DNA of 64,000 bases, taken from contig OZ253444.1 of assembly GCA_965261065.1 (NCBI GenBank), forward strand, positions 1,550,001 to 1,614,000. The letters run 5' to 3'. Below the pieces are notes generated by a model, which had not been told where the DNA came from, ran no database searches, and was given only the letters and a program-made list of their open reading frames with translations. This DNA comes from JAKZVK01 sp965261065. Its GTDB lineage: Bacteria; Acidobacteriota; Terriglobia; Bryobacterales; UBA6623. The position numbers were made by a program, and so were the translations under genes. The first letter of the stretch is position 1. Every line of letters begins with the position of its first letter. Shown here piece after piece: positions 1-8,335 of the stretch.

Positions 1-221
1 CGATAGATGCGGTAGATGGCTTTCTCCGGAGCTGTCACTAGGTCAAAGCCGGAGCTGCGCAACTCGTCCCCGAGCGCCAGCACCAACTCAATCATGGGGG
101 CCTTGACCTGCTCGTCGAAGACGCTCTTGCGGGGCAGGAACCATTCACGCTTGTTGTGCGCCTTGAGGCTGCGAAGGAACTTGCGGGCCTCGGGCGGGAA
201 ACCGGGGAAGGAGTTCGCCAT
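1..221 (-). CDS. DUF2461 family protein (partial, runs off left edge)
   Basis: Only the first 73 codons are present. The N-terminus reads MANSFPGFPPEARKFL and continues with an NKREWF motif and a VKAPMIELV segment, which is the usual opening of the DUF2461 (TIGR02453) family. The biochemical function of that family is not established. The ATG directly follows the TAG stop of the upstream TPR gene with no gap, so the two are probably translationally coupled. The rest of the gene lies outside the window. Confidence 0.75.
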   Translation of the reverse strand, partial: MANSFPGFPPEARKFLRSLKAHNKREWFLPRKSVFDEQVKAPMIELVLALGDELRSSGFDLVTAPEKAIYRIY

Positions 222-1025
222 CTATTGAGCCTCCGATTCCTGATCAAACTTACGCGCGTGGATGCGGCCCACGTCCCACATGTAATGGACCACCGGGAAG
301 TTGTCGACCGCGCGCGTCAAGTGTCTCCGCGCCGCTTCGGTGTTGCCGGCCACGTGCTCGAAGAGGCCGCGGTAGAGGTGAGCGTAGAACAGCCGGTCAT
401 TCAGCTCGGCGGCGTTGGGGTAACCGTGCTCGGCGGCCTGCATGACCTCGGCCGTCGTGGCCTTGCCCCGGTACACCTCGTAGATCTGCTTCATCGGCAC
501 GCGGCTGTCGCCTTCGATCTTGAGCGCAAAGTTGCGAGCCTCCTCCACGCCCTTCGCTTGCGCCATGCAAAGAAAGTGAAAGATCCCGTTTTCGTAGTCG
601 TTCGGGTTCACGGTCCGCTGTGACAGCTCGAACTGTTTCCAGCAGGCCTCGTAGCGCCCGGCGTAGAAGTAAGAGATCCCCCGCTGCCAATGGTTCTGGG
701 CCTTCGGGGGCTCGAGTTCAATCTCTTTGTCGAAATCGGCGATGGAATCCTCGAACCGGCCCAACTTGAAGTACAGCGCCCCGCGGCGGCCGTAGGCCAG
801 TGGAAGCGCGGGGCTGAGCTCGACCACCCGGTCGTAGTCGCCGAGGGTCTCGTCGTACTCCTGGCGATGCTCGAAGACGGTTCCCCGAACGAAAAATCCG
901 GTCGGGTCGCTCGGGGCGGCCTCAATGGCCTGACCGGCCAGATCGAACGCTTCGTCAATCCGTCCATCTTTGTACGCCGTAATGGCGCCGCTGAGCAGAT
1001 CTTGGCCCGACGCCAGCGGAGCCAT
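222..1025 (-). CDS. TPR-repeat protein, probably secreted
   Basis: The protein has about four tetratricopeptide repeats over roughly residues 10-150 (helical pairs such as AITAYKDGRIDEAFDLAGQA and LPLAYGRRGALYFKLGRFED). The C-terminal part also looks helical (FYAHLYRGLFEHVAGNTEAARRHL). TPRs mediate protein-protein contacts; the partner is unknown. I chose the internal ATG (MAPLASGQ). The open frame continues upstream to 1181, but that extension reads like non-coding sequence. A good signal peptide (MLHAALIATSL) lies just upstream in another frame, so the true N-terminus may have been lost to a one-base frameshift. The stop abuts the start of the DUF2461 gene. Confidence 0.7.
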   Translation of the reverse strand: MAPLASGQDLLSGAITAYKDGRIDEAFDLAGQAIEAAPSDPTGFFVRGTVFEHRQEYDETLGDYDRVVELSPALPLAYGRRGALYFKLGRFEDSIADFDKEIELEPPKAQNHWQRGISYFYAGRYEACWKQFELSQRTVNPNDYENGIFHFLCMAQAKGVEEARNFALKIEGDSRVPMKQIYEVYRGKATTAEVMQAAEHGYPNAAELNDRLFYAHLYRGLFEHVAGNTEAARRHLTRAVDNFPVVHYMWDVGRIHARKFDQESEAQ

Positions 1026-1267
1026 CAGGAGCAAGGCGCTATCAGAGAGGTCGCGATCAGCGCCGCATGCAGCATCTGTCCAATCATAAACCGCTCCGCC
1101 CCTCGGCCGCGCGCGGGCTGTAGCCGGCCTATCGGTGAGGGATCGGAAGCACGCCGTCCGACGCCCATCTTGGTTGCCCATCTTGCCGAGCTTTGCATGA
1201 CCGCTGGCATGTCAGGGCAGTTTCTGCGATAATGGGGCCGATTCTACAGATCTAATCCCAAATCGAG

Positions 1268-1744
1268 ATGAATCGCAGAACGGTTCTGTCCTTCTTCGCG
1301 GTCTTCTCGCTTGCGAATGCCACTTCGCCGGCCTTGCTGGCTGGTATCCCCAGCAAAAAAGCGGTCTATCGTGGCGGGACGCTCACGCAGCCCGCGCCCG
1401 AGACGACCGGCACGGTCAACACCGCGGAGCAGGACCATTTCACCTTCGAGTACCGGTCAGGGATCTTCCGAATCCCCTACGAGCGAATCAATTCGCTCGA
1501 ATACGGACAAAAGGCGGGCCGCCGTCTGGGGCTCGCAATCGTCTTCACCCCGGCGCTGCTCCTTTCGAGAAAGCGCAAACACTTCCTGACGATCGGCTTT
1601 CTCGACAGCCAAGGGCAGCAGCAGGCGGCGGTTTTTGAGCTCGGCAAGAAGATCGTTCGCACCACCCTGGCCGGCGTCGAGGCCCGCACCGGCATGGCCA
1701 TCGTGTATCAGGATGAAGCCGCCCGCGAGTCGACCGACCGATGA
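1268..1744 (+). CDS. Small secreted hypothetical protein
   Basis: 158 residues. A signal peptide covers about residues 1-25 (MNRRTVLSFFAVFSLANA...ALLAG). Behind it is a beta-rich domain with YRGGTL near the mature start and FRIPYERINSLEYGQKAGRR in the middle, then a short hydrophobic stretch (LAIVFTPALLL). I do not recognise a family; small proteins of this style are common in Acidobacteriota. The stop overlaps the start of the next gene in ATGA (1741-1744), so the two form a coupled pair and probably act together in the envelope. Confidence 0.65.
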   Translation: MNRRTVLSFFAVFSLANATSPALLAGIPSKKAVYRGGTLTQPAPETTGTVNTAEQDHFTFEYRSGIFRIPYERINSLEYGQKAGRRLGLAIVFTPALLLSRKRKHFLTIGFLDSQGQQQAAVFELGKKIVRTTLAGVEARTGMAIVYQDEAARESTDR

Positions 1745-2358
1745 GGCGACCCGTGACAGTCTTAAGCCGTACCTTGTGGATGACCGCGGTGCTTTCGCTG
1801 TTGGGCGCCGGGTTCTCTCCCATTCCGCTATTCGCCTCGGAGGGTCCGGCGGCGCCGGCATCGACGCAGGGCGCGAAACTGTTGTCCGTCCGCTCGGTCT
1901 ACGTGGATGAACTCCACGGCGGAGCGGCCGGCAAGCGCATTCGTGACATGATCATCGGCAGCATCCAGCGCACGGGCCTGTTCACGATCACCGAAGACAA
2001 AGAGAACGCGGACGCCTTCTTGCGCGGCTCGGCCGATGACATGGTCTATTCCGACTACCGGCGAGACCAGGAAGCCATCAACGTGCGCGGCGCTTCTTCA
2101 CGGAGCCGCCGGGACCCGGGTGACTCGCGTTTCGACTCCGGTTCTTTTGGCATCGCCGATAGGGAGAGCACTTTGCGCCGCGAGCACAAGCATGAAGCCA
2201 GTGCGGCCGTGCGGCTCGTGCTAAGGGACGGCGAGGTGATCTGGTCTGCTACCCAAGAGAGTTCTGGAGCGAAGTATCGTGGCGCGGCCGCGGACGTCGC
2301 GGAAAAGGTGGCCAAGCTGCTCGTCTCGGCCTACCGAGACGCCCAAGACAAACAGTAG
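1741..2358 (+). CDS. Secreted hypothetical protein, possible outer-membrane-associated lipoprotein-like
   Basis: 205 residues with an N-terminal signal segment (residues 1-33, hydrophobic core TAVLSLLGAGF). The middle resembles proteins that sense or assemble at the outer membrane: KRIRDMIIGSIQRTGLFTIT, then EASAAVRLVLRDGEVIWSATQ, then a C-terminal helix VAEKVAKLLVSAY. This layout recalls CsgG/TolB-N-like folds, but that is a weak structural inference. It overlaps the preceding secreted protein by 4 bp. No catalytic motif is visible. Confidence 0.6.
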   Translation: MRRPVTVLSRTLWMTAVLSLLGAGFSPIPLFASEGPAAPASTQGAKLLSVRSVYVDELHGGAAGKRIRDMIIGSIQRTGLFTITEDKENADAFLRGSADDMVYSDYRRDQEAINVRGASSRSRRDPGDSRFDSGSFGIADRESTLRREHKHEASAAVRLVLRDGEVIWSATQESSGAKYRGAAADVAEKVAKLLVSAYRDAQDKQ

Positions 2359-2366
2359 ACCGGCGC

Positions 2367-3596
2367 TCAACTCCACATCGATCTCCACAGCCCCTTGAGC
2401 GAGAAGACGTCGCCGGCGTCGGAGGTCTCAGCGACAATGCCCGCCATCGCCTCCCGCAAGTACACGCTCTTCGACGCCCGCCACGCCACGAGGTCGTTGA
2501 GCCAAGCCTGTGACAGCCACTTCTGCGCTGTCGCGTAGGCGCGATAGCGAGGCAGCAGATCGAGTTTCAGACGCTCCGAAAGCTGGCAGAGGGGCTCAAA
2601 GTCGCCCGACTCCAGCGTCCGATCGATTGCCTGCGCCGCCAACTCGCCGGTTTCCATCGCCTTCCCGATGCCCTCTCCGGTAAAGGGGAAGGTTGCCCCG
2701 ATGCTCTCGCCGATCGCCAGAACCCTGCCGTTCCCGAGAACCTCCGCACCAGTGAGATTGCATCGCAAAGGCGCGCCGCGCACGGGAGTCATCCGGCGTT
2801 TCAATCGCATCAATTCACGCGCCTGCGGGAAGCTGTTGAGAAAGCGGTCGAACATCGTGTGCAGGTTCAACCGCCTCTGTTTGGAGTTCTGATAGAAGAT
2901 GCCGCACCCGACGTTGTATTCCTGGTTTCCCAACGGAAAGATCCATGCGTAGCCCGGCAGTACCGAGCGATCGTAAGAAATGATCAGACGGTCGAGATCG
3001 ATTACCGACGAAATGTAACAGCGCAGGGCGACCGCGCTGGGCTCGGGGCGCGTGAGCATACCGAGCTGCCCTAACAGGTCGACCTTGGCTCCGGTCGCGA
3101 GGACGGCGATTCGGGCTTCGTAGGCCTTCCCGAGTCCTTGCACGCTGAGTCGTACAGCGCCGTCGCCCTGGGGCTCGATCTCAGTGACGTTGCCTTCGCA
3201 GAACACCGCGCCCGCCTCGACCGCGCCAAGCGCCAGGTGGGAATCGAGAACGCTTCTCCTGAGGGTGAGAAACTCCCCAGGAACGGAAACTTGAATCTGT
3301 GACGGGCTGAAGACGGAGGCCAGAGAAACCTCGTAGGAGCTACCACGGACACGTTCGTAAAGCTGCGTCCTGCGGAGGACTTCGATGGCGTCCGGTATCA
3401 GCGCATCACCGCAAACCTTGTCTCGCGGGAAGCGATACTTGTCCAGCAGCAGGACGCGATAGCCCTTGCCGGCCAGCTCCCTGGCAGTCAAAGATCCCGC
3501 GGGCCCCGCACCAACGATGGCGACGTCCCAGCAGTTGGACGCTTGGTCTTCCAGCGGGACCTGGCAGTTCCCGTTCTTTGGGGATGTCTCCGCCAT
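2367..3596 (-). CDS. Geranylgeranyl reductase family FAD-dependent oxidoreductase
   Basis: 409 residues. The Rossmann FAD-binding motif VGAGPAGS is at about residues 28-35, followed by LLLDKYRFPRDKVCGDAL, the typical geranylgeranyl-reductase / halogenase-like signature. A second FAD motif is present near residue 290 (GESIGATFPFTGEGIG). The family reduces isoprenoid double bonds or hydroxylates/halogenates lipid-like substrates; the substrate here cannot be told. It converges with the small secreted pair (stop 9 bp from theirs) and is likely monocistronic. A CTGACA-CC-TGTCAG inverted repeat lies at 3744-3757 upstream. Confidence 0.8.
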   Translation of the reverse strand: MAETSPKNGNCQVPLEDQASNCWDVAIVGAGPAGSLTARELAGKGYRVLLLDKYRFPRDKVCGDALIPDAIEVLRRTQLYERVRGSSYEVSLASVFSPSQIQVSVPGEFLTLRRSVLDSHLALGAVEAGAVFCEGNVTEIEPQGDGAVRLSVQGLGKAYEARIAVLATGAKVDLLGQLGMLTRPEPSAVALRCYISSVIDLDRLIISYDRSVLPGYAWIFPLGNQEYNVGCGIFYQNSKQRRLNLHTMFDRFLNSFPQARELMRLKRRMTPVRGAPLRCNLTGAEVLGNGRVLAIGESIGATFPFTGEGIGKAMETGELAAQAIDRTLESGDFEPLCQLSERLKLDLLPRYRAYATAQKWLSQAWLNDLVAWRASKSVYLREAMAGIVAETSDAGDVFSLKGLWRSMWS

Positions 3597-4360
3597 GCAA
3601 GAAAATCAGGGCCCGTTCTTTGCCGGCGGCGCATTCGTCTGAGCTGACGTTACATCCACCGTCCTGCTTCAAGCGCGAGGCTTCGTTCGATTGTAGATGA
3701 TCGCAGGCGCTTTCCCGCCCGCCGTGAACGCCGCAACCGAAACCTGACACCTGTCAGCGGGACTTGTCGAGATTGGACGGCAGCAAAGCAGGCACTTTCT
3801 GCTAAGAAACTGTCACAAAATAACATTTGCATCTAGAATTGTTTTCACTTACTCTGGAAGGGTGAGCGAGCCGGCAGCCATCAAGCGTCGTTATGAGGCG
3901 CTGCGAGGGGTGCTCGATGAACGTTCGCGGCGGCTGCTGGTGGCCGCGGAAAGCTTGGCCCTGGGGCGCGGCGGCATCTCGGCAGTGGCCCGAGCGACCG
4001 GGGTCTCACGGCAAGTCATTGCCCGTGGCCGCCAGGAGTTAACCGAGCCCGTTGGGCCTCCGCCCGGCCGCATCCGGCGTCGGGGCGGCGGGCGCAAGCG
4101 AAGCGTCACGAAAGACCCCACTCTCAAGAGCGAGCTGGAGCGGCTGGTCGAGCCACTCACGCGCGGCGATCCGGAATCCCCCCTGCGCTGGACGTTGAAA
4201 AGTGTCCGCAAGCTAGCCGCCGAACCCGAACGGAGGGGCCACCCAACGAGTCATCGCATGGTGGCCGAGCTGCTGCACCAGCTGGGTTACCGCCTGCAAG
4301 CCAACCGCAAGACGAAAGAAGGAACGAAGCATCCCGACCGCAACGCTCAGTTTGAACAGA

Positions 4361-5391
4361 GCTGGGTATCCACTTGACTCAGGTGACCCCAAGATGTAGT
4401 GTAGGGTCTGGTGGAGGATTACCCGCGCGACCAACTCGAATTCGAGTCTCACTTTGCGAGCGAGGAGGCTTGCCGCGACTATCTGTTCGCCTTGCGCTGG
4501 CCAGAGGGTTTCCGCTGTCCAAGGTGTGGGCATGAGCGCGCTTGGCCGGTGCGCAAAGTGTGGTTCGAATGCGCTCGCTGCGGGCGGCAAACCTCCGTCA
4601 CCGCCGGCACGATCTTTCAAGACACACGCAAGCCGCTGCGGCTGTGGTTCCGGGCGATGTGGACCATCACCACGCAGAAGAATGGGGCCAGCGCCCTGGG
4701 TCTACAGCGCGTTCTGGGACTGGGCAGTTACCAAACCGCCTGGCCTTGGATGCACAAGCTGAGGCGAGCGATAGTGCGCCCGGGGCGGGAGCGATTGACG
4801 GGCCTCGTCGAGGTCGATGAGACCTACTGGGGCGCTGAAGAAGAAGGGGTAATCGGCCGGCAGACCGAGCGTAAAGCGTTGATTGCAGTCGCCGCGGAAG
4901 AGAGAGGCACCGGGCTGGGGCGCATCCGCATGCAGCGCGTTCAGAACGCCTCGGCGGCCAGTTTGATGCCCTTCGTCGAGGAGTCGGTCGAGCCGGGCAG
5001 CGTGGTTGTTACCGACAACTGGTCGGGCTACGATCCGCTCAAGAAGAAGGACTACCAGCGTCGTATCATCTCGATTAACAACCGCCGCGAGCAGGCCTCG
5101 CAGCTACTGCCGAGGGTGCACTTGGCGATCTCGCTACTCAAGCGCTGGATGCTGGGCACGCATCAGGGGGCGGTCAGCCACGAGCATCTGGACTACTATC
5201 TCGACGAGTTCGTGTTCCGCTTCAATCGGCGCAGATCACGCAGTCGGGGCAAGCTCTTCTACCGCCTTGTGCAGCAGGCCATGGCGGTGGAGCCGACGCC
5301 GTACCGCTCGATCGTCGCCGATTGGGACGCTAAGACGCTGTGAGCCCAACTACAAGATGTTGGGGTCACCTGAGTCAAGTGGATACCCGGC
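4361..5391 (+). mobile_element. IS1595-family insertion sequence, copy A
   Basis: 1031 bp. The terminal inverted repeats are 32 bp with one mismatch (GCTGGGTATCC... on the transposase 5' side, GCCGGGTATCC... on the other). The target duplication TGAACAGA is perfect (4353-4360 and 5392-5399). It sits inside ISAzo13 copy 1, so it arrived later. This is the only copy in the window on the plus strand. Confidence 0.95.
4411..5343 (+). CDS. IS1595-family transposase (copy A)
   Basis: 310 residues with a GTG start 51 bp inside the left end. An N-terminal zinc ribbon has cysteines at about 36, 39, 54 and 57 (CPRCG...CARCG). The ISXO2-like catalytic domain follows, with acidic residues in EVDETYWG (about D136) and VVTDNWSGYDPL (about D202) and the terminal motif DEFVFRFNRRRSR. 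It catalyses cut and strand transfer of the element, giving 8-bp duplications. The reading frame is intact. Copy-specific residues are H at position 14 (FESHF), P in QTAWPW and I in RRAIVRPG. Confidence 0.93.
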   Translation: MEDYPRDQLEFESHFASEEACRDYLFALRWPEGFRCPRCGHERAWPVRKVWFECARCGRQTSVTAGTIFQDTRKPLRLWFRAMWTITTQKNGASALGLQRVLGLGSYQTAWPWMHKLRRAIVRPGRERLTGLVEVDETYWGAEEEGVIGRQTERKALIAVAAEERGTGLGRIRMQRVQNASAASLMPFVEESVEPGSVVVTDNWSGYDPLKKKDYQRRIISINNRREQASQLLPRVHLAISLLKRWMLGTHQGAVSHEHLDYYLDEFVFRFNRRRSRSRGKLFYRLVQQAMAVEPTPYRSIVADWDAKTL

Positions 5392-6240
5392 TGAACAGAT
5401 TAACCGCAAGGTGAAGCGTTTTTTGGCTCACCGCCAGCCCGCCATCTCGGTCGACACGAAGAAGCGGGAACTGGTGGGAGATTTCAAAAACAACGGGCGG
5501 GAGCTACGGCCGAAGGGTGATCCGGAGAAGGTGCGGGTGCATGATTTTCCGATTCCCGAACTGGGCCGGGCCACGCCCTACGGGGTCTATGACATGGCGC
5601 GCAACCGGGGTTGGGTCAGCGTCGGGGTGGATCATGACACGGCGGCGTTTGCGGTCGAGACGATCCGCCGCTGGTGGCGCTCGATGGGGCAGGCCGCTTA
5701 TCCGCAGGCGAAGCGCTTGCTGATCACCGCCGACGCGGGCGGCAGCAATGGCTCGCGTCCGCGGCTGTGGAAGCTGGAATTGCAGAAGCTGGCGGACGAA
5801 ACCGGGCTGCGGATCGCGGTGTGTCACTTCCCGCCCGGCACCAGCAAGTGGAACAAGATTGAGCACCGGCTGTTTTCCTACATCAGTCAGAACTGGCGCG
5901 GCAAGCCGCTGATCAGCCATGAGGTGATCGTGAATCTGATCGCCGCGACGACGACGCGAACGGGATTGCAAGTCCATGCCGAACTCGACACGGGCAGTTA
6001 TCCGACCGGCATCAAGATCACCCACCAGCAGATGGCGGCCCTCAAGCTGCGCCGAGACAAGTTTCACGGGGAGTGGAACTACACGCTCCTTCCCCGCAAG
6101 ACCCTAGATTGACAAGGTTATTTTGTGACGAATTCTAACCGGTGGTTTTTGAGCGCCTTGGCTGCCCCGACACACAACGGGCGGTCATTTGCTCATGCAT
6201 CTTCAACAAGGCGGCAAGGCCGCCATGGAGGAGGCAAGAC

Positions 6241-6750
6241 ATGACGAAGGCAAGCAGGCTTAGAAAGGTCCTGGCAATTGGGATAGCCGCGATGCTCGGC
6301 GCAGTGTCATCACCGGCTGCGGAGATCTCTGATTGGCCGCCGCACGATTGGAGCATCCTATCGAACTTGGTCCCGCAGTCCCTGGTAACGATCAAACCGC
6401 ACAAAGGCAGAGGGAAAAAGCTACGTGGCGAGTTCCTCTCCAGCGATGCCGAATCGATCATCGTCCGCAACCGTGACGGTCAGCAGGTGACAGTCTCCCG
6501 AGAGGATGTTAAGCGCGTGCTTGTCCGGCGGTCGCGGGGCAGTCGCGCTCCCTGGTACGGAGCCGCCATCGGGGCCGGAAGCGGCGCGGGCCTGGCGGCG
6601 GCGGCGTTCGCAGGCTCGGGCGAGAGCGGCGAGGCCGCCCCCTTTGTGATCGGGACCACCGTCGGCCTAGCTGGTGTCGGCGCGCTCGGTGGTCTGCTGG
6701 TCCAAAGGTTCAGCCGAGACCGGTTGGTCTACCAATCCCCTAACCGTTGA
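6241..6750 (+). CDS. Exported hypothetical protein with glycine-rich membrane segments
   Basis: 169 residues. I chose the ATG at 6241 because a strong ribosome site (GGAGGAGG, about 6226-6233) precedes it; an upstream in-frame start at 6142 has none. A signal peptide covers residues 1-25 (LRKVLAIGIAAMLGAVSSPAAE). A small beta domain follows (RGEFLSSDAESIIVRNRDG...VSREDVKRVLVRR), resembling an LSm-like or SH3-like fold, then two glycine/alanine-rich hydrophobic stretches (AAIGAGSGAGLAAAAFA and VGLAGVGALGGLLV). The function is unknown. It lies just upstream of trpC but seems unrelated to it. Confidence 0.65.
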   Translation: MTKASRLRKVLAIGIAAMLGAVSSPAAEISDWPPHDWSILSNLVPQSLVTIKPHKGRGKKLRGEFLSSDAESIIVRNRDGQQVTVSREDVKRVLVRRSRGSRAPWYGAAIGAGSGAGLAAAAFAGSGESGEAAPFVIGTTVGLAGVGALGGLLVQRFSRDRLVYQSPNR

Positions 6751-6847
6751 GAGTCCGTTCCAGACGAAAACCTGGCGTGAGGACGCCCCTTCTTCGTTGA
6801 CGCCCCTCCGAACCTGGGGCTACGATGAGGGGGTTCCCGTACAAGCC

Positions 6848-7669
6848 ATGTCCTCAAAAACCTCCGTACATGCGGCGGAGCTAACCGTGCTCGACCAGAT
6901 CGTCGTGCGAAAGCGAGCGGAGCTGCTCGCCGAGCAGTCACTGGTGCCGATCGAAGAACTGGAGGAGGCCCCACGGTTCGAGCGTAGGAGCTTTCGCGAA
7001 GCGCTGGAAATGCGGCGTCCGGCGGTGATCGCAGAGATCAAGAAGGCGTCCCCTTCGGCTGGGGTCATCTCCGAGCAGTTCGACCCCGCCGCGATTGCCC
7101 GCGGTTATGAGGCGGGTGGGGCGGCCGCGCTGTCGGTGCTGACCGACAAGCAGTTCTTCCAGGGCTCCCTCGAACACCTCGAGCAGGCTCGTGCCGCCGT
7201 CGACCTGCCCGTGCTTCGGAAAGACTTCACGCTCGACCGCTACCACCTTTTGCAGGCGGCGGCCGCGGGGGCCGATGCCATCCTGCTCATCGTGGCCGCG
7301 CTCTCCGACTATGACCTGACAGAGTTGCTCGCTCAGGCGCGCCAGTTGGACTTGGATGCGCTTGTCGAAGTGCATAACGAACCCGAGCTCGAGCGGGCTT
7401 TGGCCGCGGGAGCGGACATCGTCGGCGTCAACAACCGCAATCTCAAGACACTTGAGGTATCGCTCGAAACGTCTTTCCAATTAGCCGAACAGATGCCCGA
7501 CGACGTGCTTCGCGTGAGTGAGAGCGGCATCCGAACCTCAGCGGACATCCAGCGACTCCTGGCGGCCGGCTACCAGGCGTTCCTGGTGGGCGAAAGTTTG
7601 ATGAGACAGGCCGAACCGGGTGGGGCGCTGGCGAGTCTCATTGAAGGGACCGACGATCTTGGCTCCTGA
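6848..7669 (+). CDS. trpC: Indole-3-glycerol phosphate synthase
   Basis: 273 residues, normal length. It converts carboxyphenylamino-deoxyribulose phosphate to indole-3-glycerol phosphate in tryptophan synthesis. Visible hallmarks of the TIM barrel are EIKKASPSAG (phosphate-binding and catalytic lysine), LRKDF, GVNNRNL, SESGI and FLVGESLM. I start at the ATG giving MSSKTSVHAAEL; the open frame upstream has no coding character. The end overlaps trpF, so this is the first gene of a trpC-trpF-trpB-trpA-aroQ-tyrA run. No trpE, trpD or trpG is in the window. Confidence 0.95.
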   Translation: MSSKTSVHAAELTVLDQIVVRKRAELLAEQSLVPIEELEEAPRFERRSFREALEMRRPAVIAEIKKASPSAGVISEQFDPAAIARGYEAGGAAALSVLTDKQFFQGSLEHLEQARAAVDLPVLRKDFTLDRYHLLQAAAAGADAILLIVAALSDYDLTELLAQARQLDLDALVEVHNEPELERALAAGADIVGVNNRNLKTLEVSLETSFQLAEQMPDDVLRVSESGIRTSADIQRLLAAGYQAFLVGESLMRQAEPGGALASLIEGTDDLGS

Positions 7670-8333
7670 GGTCATCAAGGTCTGCGGCATCACTAACGTC
7701 GACGACGCGCGATTCGCCGCCGAAAACGGTGCCACGGCGCTGGGGATGATCTTCTATCCCGGCAGCCCTCGCTTTGTGGATGCGGAAACGGCTGCCCGGA
7801 TTTCTCGGGCCGTGCCCGAAGACATCGTCCGCGTCGGCGTGTTCGTCAATGAAGCGCCCGAGAAAGTATTAGAAATCGCCGCCCAGGCCGGGCTCGACGT
7901 CGCCCAGCTTCATGGGGACGAATCACCCGAGGTTTGTGCCGGGGTTTCGCCGCTGCGGGTCTGGAAGGTGCTTCGCGTCGGGGAAGACTTCGACCCGGCG
8001 CAAGCGGCCGCGTTCACTTGCGAGGCGTTCTTCCTCGACACGGCCGGTGACGGCCTCTACGGCGGCACGGGACAGACTTTCCCTTGGCAGCGCGCCGCCG
8101 AGGTCAAGCGCTACGGCCGGGTGATCGTCGCCGGCGGACTCGACGCAAACAACGTTGGCCAGGCGATTCGCCTCGCGCAGCCGTTCGGCGTGGACTCCAG
8201 TTCGAAGCTCGAGCGCAGCCCGGGCGTGAAGGATCATGATAAGGTGCGGAGATACCTCGAAGCGGCCAAAGACGCCGCCCGAAAAGCGACTCTCGAAGCC
8301 GCTCAGGCAGCTACCCGCGCCGAGGTGAAATAG
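7659..8333 (+). CDS. trpF: Phosphoribosylanthranilate isomerase
   Basis: About 224 residues. It performs the Amadori rearrangement before TrpC. Diagnostic motifs are IKVCGIT at the N-terminus, AQLHGDE, FFLDTA, VAGGLDANNV and GVDSSSKLERSPGVKD near the end. The start is proposed as TTG (MAPEVIKVCGIT) with AAGGG about 10 bases upstream; the alternative is a GTG at 7620. Either way it overlaps trpC (11 bp with TTG). The C-terminus carries an alanine-rich tail (KATLEAAQAATRAEVK) beyond the usual fold. Confidence 0.93.
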   Translation: MAPEVIKVCGITNVDDARFAAENGATALGMIFYPGSPRFVDAETAARISRAVPEDIVRVGVFVNEAPEKVLEIAAQAGLDVAQLHGDESPEVCAGVSPLRVWKVLRVGEDFDPAQAAAFTCEAFFLDTAGDGLYGGTGQTFPWQRAAEVKRYGRVIVAGGLDANNVGQAIRLAQPFGVDSSSKLERSPGVKDHDKVRRYLEAAKDAARKATLEAAQAATRAEVK

Positions 8334-8335
8334 CC

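Larger units (their letters stand above)
3862..6112 (+). pseudogene. ISAzo13-family transposase, split by IS1595 copy A
   Basis: The N-terminal 167 codons (GTG start at 3862, helix-turn-helix region around residues 40-55) are cut after AQFEQ. The C-terminal part resumes at about 5392-6112 (NRKVKRFLAHRQPAIS... to TLLPRKTLD) with the DDE catalytic core (SVDTKK, ADAGGSN, WNKIEH). Removing the inserted 1039 bp restores the frame seen in the intact copy. Differences from the intact copy include E-to-P near residue 121 (AAEPERRG) and GLGYRLQ-type changes near residue 142. The protein cannot be made as one chain. Confidence 0.9.
3806..6134 (+). mobile_element. ISAzo13-family insertion sequence, copy 1, interrupted by IS1595 copy A
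   Basis: The ends carry a 13-bp perfect inverted repeat (GTCACAAAATAAC, from 3812, and its complement ending at 6129). The element is flanked by CTAA at 3802-3805 and 6135-6138. Without the nested element and its 8-bp duplication it is 1290 bp, the same length as the intact copy at 44675-45964, from which it differs by only a few substitutions. Confidence 0.85.
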
